Assembly: GCA_914767885.1 (NCBI GenBank)
Contig: CAJZBQ010000024.1
Span: 682,001-746,000 of the forward strand
Direction of reading: 5' to 3'
From: Blepharisma stoltei
Taxonomy: Eukaryota > Ciliophora > Heterotrichea > Heterotrichida > Blepharismidae
DNA: 64,000 nucleotides
Part shown: piece by piece, positions 40,794 through 49,555 of the stretch
Layout: each line of letters opens with the position of its first letter
How positions within the stretch are numbered: the first letter of the stretch is position 1
The notes under the pieces: generated by a model
Database searches by the model: none
What the model saw: the letters and a program-made list of their open reading frames with translations, nothing else
What the model was told of the DNA's origin: nothing
Program-made: the position numbers and the translations under genes

Positions 40794-42218
40794 ATGCTCT
40801 GCCAAGAATCCAAAAAGCTGTTAGGTGAATTTCTATTAGCAATTGCTGATAAAGAGTCTGAATCAGAAAAACTTAAAGAATCATTGGAAATCACAAAATA
40901 TATTGACCCAGAAGAGCTCTTTCTAAGACTTGACTCTATAGGCTATGGCTATTTGCGACCTTCAGATATTCTACATATTTGCTCTCTTCTCCAAATTGCC
41001 ACTTCTGAAGGAGAGTGCAAAGGACTTCTCAGGTTTTTTGATTATGACTCTGATAGTAGATTAGGATTTTTAGAGTTTCTTGATATCATTTTACCTAGGA
41101 ATAACGATTCAAGGGCTTATCTCTTAGAAAAAATTGAAAAATCAATAATTTTTAACAGTGAAGTCGATTTCAAACTTAAAAAAATCCTTGAGCATGAAAT
41201 TGGTATAGTAAAAATGATTGAAAGATATAAGAGGCAGTTAGAAAAATTTGATGGATTTAATGTCATTCGAGCTTATGGAGAAATTAAAAAAAGTCATAAT
41301 GATTTAGCAGATTTGGCAATTGTGGAGTTTTTTCAAAGCATTGGAATAGAAATTTCTTTAAAAGACGTAGAAAATATAATATCAAGAATTGATAAAGATA
41401 AAGACGGAAAAATTGGATATTCAGAATTTGTAGGAATGTTTACCCCCCCCCCCCCCCTCCGTGAGCGAACAAAACCATTAGAAAAATCGCCATTTTTTGA
41501 CCAAAAAAACCCACCCTCCGTGAGTGAACAAAAATTTTTTTAATAGAAAAAATTTTAATGGAAAAAAATTTGGATATATATAAGTGATAATTAGTATAAT
41601 GAAATCTAGAGCTAATTCTGTTTAATTTTAAACAAATTGCGTTTTAAAACATAAATTTTGCAAATTAAATTATATTTGCTTCCCAATTTTTGCAAATTAG
41701 GATTTTTTTAAATTTCGAAAAAAATATTTTTTTTATAAAATTTATATATAAAATTTTTTTTTAAAAAAAAAAATTAACCCCCCTCCGTGAGCGAACAAAA
41801 TTTTTTTGTTCGCTCACGGAGGGGGGGGGGGGGAGTTAGTAATTTTCACGAAAAAACAAATAATGACCGTTCAATAACGCCAATTAGAAGTACAAAAATA
41901 ATTACACCTCTAAAGCCAATATATGCAGATAGAAGCCCAATATCTGAACTTAGAGGCCTAGGGACAAATAGAAGCCAGATATCTGAACTTAGAAGCCTAG
42001 GTACAAATAGAAGCAATTCAAGGACACCCTTAAAAAATAAAGCATCTTTAGAGAACTCTCGTCTAGAATACTCAAATATCCCATTGAGAAAATCTGCTGT
42101 TTTAAACAGAAGCAATTCCAAAACACCTTTAAAAACTAGAACAGCTATAGAGAATTCTCGATTCGAATATTCAAATATTCCATTGAGAAAATCAGCTGTT
42201 TTATACAGAAATATTTAA
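40794..42218 (+). CDS. EF-hand protein with repeated C-terminal tail
   Basis: 342 residues after removing 41443-41838. Two canonical calcium loops: D-Y-D-S-D-S-R-L-G-F-L-E-F (~80-92) and D-K-D-K-D-G-K-I-G-Y-S-E-F just before the IES. Degenerate hands precede each, giving a calmodulin-like pair arrangement. Past the IES a Ser/Arg-rich tail has two ~35-residue repeats (N-S-R-T-P-L-K, L-E-Y-S-N-I-P-L-R-K-S-A-V-L) and a shorter I-S-E-L-R-x-L-G-T-N-R-S repeat. Likely a calcium-responsive cytoskeletal protein; partner unknown. Confidence 0.82.
41443..41835 (+). mobile_element. Family-1 MITE-like IES, TTA flanks
   Basis: 393 bp between TTA 41440-41442 and 41836-41838. Long C and G tracts at the ends (about 14), two CCTCCGTGAG motifs at the left, terminal hairpin at the right. 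Excision gives V-G-M-F-S-N-F-H-E-K in the EF-hand gene. Nearly identical to 1058-1444 and 20417-20799. Confidence 0.94.
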
Positions 42219-42255
42219 AATATTAATCAATATTATTTAAATATTAATTAAAAAA

Positions 42256-44329
42256 TTAAACTCCAGTTAGTCGTCTTCGGCTATTTCTATGTGGCTCTGA
42301 TAATGTAAGGGCAGCTTCTCGTTCACCGCCTGTGTTACTCATCAATCTTTTTCCTTGTGGAGATTTTGGGATCATGTTTCCTTTAAATTCTTCTTGTGAA
42401 GACATACAAGAAAATAATTTTACAGGACCTCTTTCAGTCATCATGCCGTGCCTTACAGCAGAAACTGCATGTGAGAGCTTTGTTGACCATGAGTTTGTAT
42501 TTTCAATTGGAAATGCTTGGCTATCAGTTTCAGGGGTATCTAAAGCTTCATGAACCTGCATGACAATATTGTTTAGCCTTTTTTCCACTGCTGAAAAATC
42601 ATCACTTTTAATGTTATATATACAAATTCCGGCTCCATGTCAAATGACAGTGGATTTTTGATAGTGTACATTTCATCGAAATACATTTGACCTAAAATTT
42701 TTAAATAGTATAATATTTGGTCGAAATTTAGCGATTTGGGCCACTATCAAAAAGTTCCAACCAATTTTCGACCAAAAGCACTTTGGTGAAATGCACACTA
42801 TCATTGGACCTACACCCTCAAATTCCATTCTTCTTAGTTGTATTTGAGCCCATCATTATTTTCATCAACATTTTATATAAGGATTCGAGCTCAAGCCTAA
42901 AAAGAGATAAAGCTTTTCGTTCATATTTTGACATTTCAGAAATATTCAATTTAAAATCGAAATTTTCGGTTTTTTGTGAAGATGGGAGAGATATTTCTGG
43001 AGTCTTATGTTCCAGCTTTTGAGATAATTTTGTAAGTTCTTGCCTTGCCAATTCTCTTTTATGCTGTGATTTTTTATAGCTTTCTGATAAATTTTTATTT
43101 TCTTTTTCTAATTCTGAAATCTTGATAGACTGCTCTTTTAGATATTCATTTAAATCTCGTATTTTTTGGGCATATTCTTTATTTTGCTGCTCAACTATGG
43201 TTAATTTTTCTAAATTGTTTTCATTTCCTCTATTTTCCTCATTTTTACAATTAGCTATCGTGCTTTCTAACTCTCTTATTTTTTCTTCATACTGTCTTTC
43301 TATCCTTTCAGTTTCTTTTTTACAATTTTCAATAATTTGAAGCATTTCTAATTGATTTTTATCTTTTATGCCCTCTAATTCCTGCTTTAATTTACAAATC
43401 TGATTTGATTTTTCTAATATATCTCCATTCAATTTTTTTATTTTATTTTGTTTTTTTAGATATTTTGTTTCTTTTAAATGCTGGCTTTCTCTTAATGCAA
43501 GAATTTCAGTCTCCATTGATTCTTTTTGGAACAGTAATTTCGATAATTCTTTTTCCATTGATTCTAAGCTACTTTGACGCTTTGAGCATTCTTTTTCAAT
43601 TTCTTGTTTTTGTTTTTCTATTAATACAATTTTTTCATTCAAATTTTTTATCTGAGCATTGCCAACTTCATGCTGGATCGACATTTTAGCTATTTCTGAT
43701 TCTAGTGATTTATTAGTAATCCTTAATTCCTGGACTTCTTGGCTTACTTTATTAGATTCAGCTAAGCTTGTCTTCAATTTAGCGATATCAGAATGAAGTT
43801 TAATTATTTCAGCCTCTCTATCAGCACAGCAGCTTCCTGCACTTTGTGGAATAATGAGATTTTCTGTCTCAAGTTCAGTTATTTGAGCTCGAAGATCTTC
43901 TACTTGCTGTCTGTAATTTGCTACAAGCTCTGATTTTGATGCTAATTGGCTCTTAGCAAGGTCTAATTCAGCTTTTCTGCTCTCAAGTGAAGCTTGTGTG
44001 TCTTTCAATTCCTCTTCAACTCTGTCCAACTCATTCTGAAGCTCTTCTGAATGTTTACTAAAATACTGAAATTTTTCTTGCAGAATTGGAAAATCTTTAT
44101 TAAATTGCGACAGCTGCTCAGAATCTGTTGAAATTTGCTGGTTTAAATGTTTTACCTCAGCATCATATTTATAGATGATTTCAACCAAATCAGCAGCAGG
44201 CATATTATAAAGAGAACTGCCATCCATTGTAACGTATCCTTCTGGTGGTGGCTGTGTAGGCTGAGTATTTGCGTTAGCATGTTCTGTGCTATCTTTGTCC
44301 TTTTTCTTAAACAGTTTCTTGAATTTCAT
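42256..44329 (-). CDS. Long coiled-coil protein
   Basis: About 627 residues after removing 42623-42812. Basic start (M-K-F-K-K-L-F-K-K-K), a Pro-rich stretch, then V-E-I-I-Y-K-Y-D and ~420 residues of heptad-type coiled coil. After the IES a C-terminal region (V-E-K-R-L-N-N-I-V-M-Q-V-H-E) ends in a Ser/Arg tail. Two TGA-Trp near the insert. Golgin- or basal-body-like by shape only; I cannot name a family. Confidence 0.75.
42623..42812. mobile_element. Short TIR element in a coiled-coil gene
   Basis: About 190 bp with ~19-bp inverted ends (GATAGTGTRCATTTCAYC) and outer blocks AGGTCCAATGATAGTG / ATGTCAAATGACAGTG. A TA cut (42621-42622 and 42811-42812) keeps the frame; so does an 8-bp GGAATTTG direct repeat lying slightly outside. 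Unrelated to families 1 and 2. Confidence 0.75.
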
Positions 44330-44395
44330 ATGAATTTTATTAATGGATAAATATATATTTACTTATAATTTCTTATAATTTAGAATGGATAATAA

Positions 44396-47315
44396 CTAAT
44401 CAAATGAAACCTTTGTATGTGCCACAGTATGCAATAGGGTTTCTTTAGCACTATCTAACACAATTTGTTCTTTTATTAAGTCATCTCTTAATTGCTCTAT
44501 TAATTTTTCATCCTAAATAATCCTTACTTCGAACAGCTGAGTTTTTTGTTCGACTAGTTCTTCTTTTAGCACATCGGTATCATTTTTCTTCTTGGCCTGC
44601 TCGTTGATTAAATCTTTAATTTCGTTTGCAATTTTTGCAGCTTCCTAATTTAAGTTTACAGTGAATTGCTTTAAAGTAGCTGCGTTTTTTTTCTCAATTT
44701 CCAAAGCAGGGATTTTATTTCCGATTTCTTTAAGTTGTTCTTCTTCAAGAGAGATAGCTTTAAGAATTTCTTCAATTTCTGCAATTTTCTTATTGTAAGC
44801 ATCTTGAGCATCATTAAAACCTTTTTCTTTGTCTTTTACGATAATCTCATATTCAGAAATTTTTTGAAGAGTTTCCTCTCGTTCCTTAATAGAATTTTGG
44901 ATTATTTGTTTTTCAGTTTCTAGCTCACCACCTCTTGTGACTGAAAATTTTCTTGCTTGTAAGGGATGCAATTTTACTTTAAAAATTTTTCTTTAAAGAC
45001 TATATAAAAATTGTGAGAAATTATAGATATGGCCTCATTATCATAACTATTAATTATAAAAAATTTTTGGTCAGCAATGAAAAGGTGCTAATTTTATCAA
45101 AAATAGGAATTTTCTAATAATTTTACTTACTCCCTCCCCCCTCCATGAGTGAACAAAAAAATTTTGTTCACTCACGGAGGGGGGTTAAATTTTTTTTTTT
45201 AAAAATATTTATATTTAAATTTTATAAAAAAAATATTTTTTTTCGAAATTTTAAAAAAATCCTAATTCGCGAAAATTGGAAAGCAAATATTAATTTAATT
45301 TATAAAATTTATGTTTTAAAAAGCAATTCGTTTAAAAATTAAACAGAATTAGCTCTAGATTTCATTATACTAATTATCACTTATATATCAAAATTTTTTT
45401 CCATAAAAAATTTTTCTATTAAAAAAAATTTTGTTCACTCACGGAGGGTGGGTTTTTAGGCAAAAAATGGCGATTTTTCTAATGGTTTTGTTCACTCACG
45501 GAGGGGGGGGGGAGTTAATAGCCAATGGGTAGTAAGAAAGATTTTAGCGCCTTTAAAGCTTCTATATGGTTTGTATGCATTTCTATTTTACTTTGTGTTA
45601 ACTCAACTTCTTTCTGTAAAGACTCTTGTTCAGATTTGAGATTTTCTTTTTTTATAAGCAAATTTTGAGTCTCTGCCTCAATAAACTTTTTTTCTTCTAT
45701 CGAAATTGACAAATCATCACTGAATTCTTGAAGTTCTTCTGATAGTTTGGCATCTAGTTCTTTTATCCCATTTTTAAGATTTTTTGCTGCCGCTTTTTTT
45801 TCCGCAATAATTTTCAAGAGATCTTCTATTTCTGTTTCTAATTCTTTCAGCTCAGAGCTTAGCTTTTCTTTTTCTTCTTTTACTGATTGTGTTTTTAACT
45901 CAATTTTTTCTTGCAAACTTTTCCAGTTTTCTTGGGCAATTTGATCTTGCTCTTGTAATTCAGCTTCTTTCTCCTCGATTTCTTTGTGGCTATTTTCTAT
46001 TTTTTCAACGAGGTCTTTTCTAAGTCCTTCACTGTATTCTTTTAATGATTGGATAGATTTTTCGAATTCTGAATTATAATATTCATTTTTACTGCAGGTC
46101 TCATTCAGCCATTTTAGTTGTCTTGAGTAAATTTCACTCTTTTCTGCATCAAGCTTGTTAAATTTATTTCGATTTTCTTGGACTTTCTCTTCTTTTTGTT
46201 TAATTTGTTGAGTTATTGTTTCAATTTCTCTATGAAATTGTGCAGCTTTTTCGAATTCTTCTGAGTCTGCTGACTTTTCTTCTAGTACTTCAAGTTCTTT
46301 AATTTTTTCCTTGTCTTGCAAGATTTCTTTATTTAAATTTGCCTGCTCAGAATAAATGGCTTCTTGCTCTTTGGTTTTTTCTTTGAACTCAACATTAAAA
46401 GAATTGTTTTTTGACTTAATTGACTCTTTTAAGCTCTCAGGGTTCTCATACAATTCTTTTTCCCTTTTTTCTTGTTCAAGCTTATTTTTTTCTTCTTCTG
46501 CTTTCAATTTCTTTTCCAACTGCTCCTTTTTACGCTTTTCTTCAACTAGCTTTGCAATTCTATTTTCACCTCTAGGCTCTTCACTTTGTGCTTTGATTTC
46601 TGCTTTCGGCTTTTCTAATGTATTTTCTTCAGCTGGTTTGACATATTCTCGATTTTTTAGTAATTTAATCGAATTTTCAGGCTCATCAGTATGCTCTGAT
46701 TTTCTTTCTTCAAAAATAGCAGATAAAGGCTTGTTTTTCTTAATTTTTTCACTCATACTTTCTTTTTCTGAATTATTAGTTTTTGCAATACTTTCTACAG
46801 GTTTTATTTCGAGATCTGCAAAGGGATCAAAATCCTTTTTAATTATTTTGGATCTCGAATCTTTTTTAACTACGATTGGTGCTTTTGGTCCTTTGCTTAG
46901 CTTTGCAGATTTTTGATGTGAAAAAATGCTGGCTTGGTTGGTATTATTTTTATTAAAACTAGTCGAAGTCACGTCCTCAGGCATTGATAGTGAAAATCCT
47001 CCCTCTTGGCCAGGAAAAGGCTTACTCCCCCCTTTAAATTTGAACATAAAATTCTGTTCCTGTGAAATTTTATTTTAAGATAAAAATTTTTCATAATGAA
47101 AAAAAATTGTTTAAATTTAAGTGGGTTTTATTCACCAAAATGGAGGGGAAGTTAGGAGCTGAATCTTTTATGTCTAAACCATTAAACATGCTAGGAGGCT
47201 TGGGGGTTGGTTTTTGAGCTTCTTCTCCTTTGCCTTTAAATATGCCTATTTAGACCTTACCTGAAAAAATTGAAATCTTGCTTGCTCCGCAAGCCAAGAG
47301 ATCAAAAAATGACAT
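44396..47315 (-). CDS. Coiled-coil protein with UVR-like motifs, split by nested IESs
   Basis: About 728 residues once 15-nt introns (47246-47260, 44645-44659, 44513-44527), a family-2 IES (47025-47154) and the composite IES (44977-45534) are removed. Start ATG 47313-47315 (M-S-F-F-D-L-L-A-C-G). Pro/Lys-rich N-terminal third, then coiled coil with E-E-F-E-K-A-A-Q-F-H-R-E-I-E and A-A-K-I-A-N-E-I-K-D-L, which resemble UVR-type helical pairs. The lower part (44396-44971) has no ATG of its own, supporting one gene. No family recognised. Confidence 0.72.
44977..45532. mobile_element. Composite IES (older element hosting a family-1 MITE)
   Basis: TA-bounded (44975-44976 and 45533-45534); removal is 558 nt and joins K-S-F-L to K-L-H-P-L-Q in frame. 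Outer ends read TTACTTTAAAAA and, inverted, TTACTACCC. The left part has remnants of family-1 interior (AAAAATAGGAATTTTCTAAT). Inside lies the intact MITE 45130-45514. Confidence 0.75.
45130..45514 (-). mobile_element. Family-1 MITE, TTA flanks, reverse orientation, nested
   Basis: 385 bp between TTA 45127-45129 and 45515-45517. Left hairpin, right repeated motif, long terminal C/G tracts. On its own its excision still leaves an in-frame TAA; only removal of the enclosing segment opens the gene. Confidence 0.92.
47025..47151. mobile_element. Short family-2 IES, TTA flanks
   Basis: 127 bp between TTA 47022-47024 and 47152-47154. Left end CTCCCCCCTTTAAATTTG matches family 2; the right end is GGAGGGGAAG. 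Excision gives D-S-A-P-K-P-F-P-G in the coiled-coil gene; unexcised, a spurious ATG lies inside it. Confidence 0.88.
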
Positions 47316-47737
47316 ATTATATCGATTATTCCTGATATGAAAGCCTTATAAATTATAATTAACTTATATCCTATAAAGAATTATATCGATTCTAACACTT
47401 TTTCAGTCTAATTTTCTATTTATACTTTATTGCGAGACAAATGAAATAGAAGATACTGACTTTTCTGAGGCTTTTTGCTATGATTATCATAGTAGAGATT
47501 TCATTAAATCACTTATTGAGGCTATCTATAACATATAATTTTCAAAATTTTCATAATAAATTCTTAATTATATAAGCCAATTCGGAAATCAATAGATTAC
47601 TCTTAAATATATTGATTTTTTAGCTAAAATATTTTCATCATTATATGATATTGAAATAAAAGAATTTCATAATTTTATCACCTAGACTGTATAAAATAAT
47701 AAATATGCTAAAATTTTAATAGCTATAAAATAAATAA
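47316..47737. promoter_or_regulatory. Divergent intergenic region
   Basis: 422 bp of AT-rich DNA between two start codons; no element ends, RNA gene or motif seen. Confidence 0.4.
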
Positions 47738-48385
47738 ATGGGTTGTGGAACAGTAAATTTTCCGATGGAAAATTCAACCCCACGAGACTTTAATCTTCCG
47801 AAGCCTGTGGAAGATGGTTTTCAGATAACATTTAAAAAAGAACTACGCAGAAAAAGAAAGCACACATCAAAATTCTCAAAAAAGCAACAAGCGTTACAAC
47901 CATCCAAAGAAAACGTAGGAAAGGCTCTAGAAACCAAAAAGGAAGATAGTGAAGACATGCAATCTTCAATTCTTACACAAGACCAAACAACTTATAACCC
48001 AGATCACTCAATTCAGAAAATAATAGCATTTGAGCCTCAATTAAAAGTCGCTGAAATATATAAAGAGCTGGATGAGATTGACAAAGAAATAGGAATAAAA
48101 ACTAAAAACCACATAAAAATTGAGAAAATTGAGTTCCACTCTGAAGAAAGTGAAGATAGTTTTTATGATAATAATGAGACAGAAGAACAAGAGCAATTAC
48201 GAATGAGTAAAGAGAAGCAGAAATTAATGAGGGAAGAAATAGAAAGACAAGTCAAAGAAGCAAAAAATATTGCTGATGCGAAAACAGCTGAAGTAGCTGC
48301 AAATGCAGCAAGAAATCGTGTGGAAAGAGAAAAAATCGATGCAGACATGAAAAATATTTTATCAAAATATAGCAATATTATATAA
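47738..48385 (+). CDS. Unknown acidic/helical protein, possibly myristoylated
   Basis: 215 residues, uninterrupted. Starts M-G-C-G-T, so Gly2 (N-myristoylation) and Cys3 (palmitoylation) are candidate lipid sites. The C-terminal third is a charged helix (E-Q-E-Q-L-R-M-S-K-E-K-Q-K-L-M-R-E-E). No TGA codon, intron or IES. No family recognised. Confidence 0.7.
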   Translation: MGCGTVNFPMENSTPRDFNLPKPVEDGFQITFKKELRRKRKHTSKFSKKQQALQPSKENVGKALETKKEDSEDMQSSILTQDQTTYNPDHSIQKIIAFEPQLKVAEIYKELDEIDKEIGIKTKNHIKIEKIEFHSEESEDSFYDNNETEEQEQLRMSKEKQKLMREEIERQVKEAKNIADAKTAEVAANAARNRVEREKIDADMKNILSKYSNII

Positions 48386-48593
48386 TTATAATAGCGAATT
48401 TCCGTAGAACTCTTTGTGGTAGGCTATTTTAATGTGATTTTAGTGAATTTATATTAATTTCAGAATATGAGGAAAGATTTTGAAGGCAGAGTATTATTCA
48501 GATTTCTTATTTAATTAATTGGCTATTGCAGTGATATTAAATCGTAAACCTAATTTTATTATTAAAACAATAATAAATTATTTTGTTTATATT

Positions 48594-49555
48594 ATGCTTA
48601 TAGCACTCCTATTTATCTCAGCAGCAGCTGAAGATACAATGTATCACTTTGATCCAGTAAACGGAGAAGAATATGATTGATCTGAATTACAGAGAAAACC
48701 TAAGTAAGCAATATTAAGCGACCGCTACAAGATAAAGACTACTCCTCTGTGGCCTAGGCCGAAACCCCCAGTTTCACGGTAGAGGAATACCCATGGGTGC
48801 TTGGATCAAAAGGACATTGTTGAGTACCTCCATTTCCAATCACAGGAAAGCAGCCAAAACCTACCTAGATGCACATCTCCTGAGCCTGCACTGTTCTCAG
48901 CTCGAAGTCTGTCCCAGTTCGCCGTAGCCATAAGGTCTGGACTGCTGCTCCAAGAGGGCAGATTAGCACATATCGCCATTTTAATGTATATGCAATATTA
49001 AGCGACCCCTATAAAATTGATGCAGGAGACTCCTATTTTATCTTTAATGTAGGCTCAAACTTGGAAGAAACCTGCAAAGGCCAAAAAGCGTCTGCCATCA
49101 AAAAATCTAAGTTTTCTGATGACTGTGAGGTTATAGGAAGAAATGACCAAATTTTTTACAGATTATTGGACCATTATGCAAAAGGAATTTCTATTGAATA
49201 TTGAACTGACGAAACCTGCATCTCTTCTTGAAATGACTTTGAAACTAGAAAAATGACAACGATTACTCTAATTTGCAACCCTAAGGAGTATGACTTTGAA
49301 TTGGTTAGCCGCACTGATGCTTGTGAAATTAAATTTTCTAAAAAAACGTATATAGGCTGCCCACAAAAATTTTCGTCTTATGTGTGACTAAGAATCCTTT
49401 GGAGCGTTCTAGGAGCGATTTTTGTTGTTGCTGCATTATTTGCATGTGTTATCTGTATTTTTGAGGATGAAGAGTGGGATGAAGACGAAAATCGGCTCGT
49501 TTGGCTTTTGAGAGATTCGGGCTGTATACAATATGAGAAACCAATATGTAATTAA
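48594..49555 (+). CDS. MRH-like type I membrane protein (M6PR/ATG27 class)
   Basis: 220 residues after removing the 15-nt intron 48704-48718 and the insert 48724-49007. Signal peptide M-L-I-A-L-L-F-I-S-A-A-A. The lumenal domain has paired Cys and the short beta-strand pattern of mannose-6-phosphate-receptor homology domains (E-T-C-K-G-Q, D-C-E-V-I-G, C-I-S-S-W, C-N-P-K-E-Y-D-F-E-L). Then a membrane helix (L-R-I-L-W-S-V-L-G-A-I-F-V-V) and an acidic cytosolic tail. Several TGA-Trp. Probably Golgi-endosome cargo or autophagy-related; binding residues not verified. Its last ~25 codons lie inside the inverted duplication 49480-52310. Confidence 0.78.
48724..48991 (-). mobile_element. Retroelement-like insert at an exon/intron edge
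   Basis: 268 bp between GCAATATTAAGCGACC copies (48708-48723 and 48992-49007). The 5' end is at the right: inverse of CGCCATTTTAATG, i.e. CATTAAAATGGCG, the shared 5' motif. The target overlaps the 3' end of the 15-nt intron, so the intron acceptor is duplicated. Confidence 0.88.
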
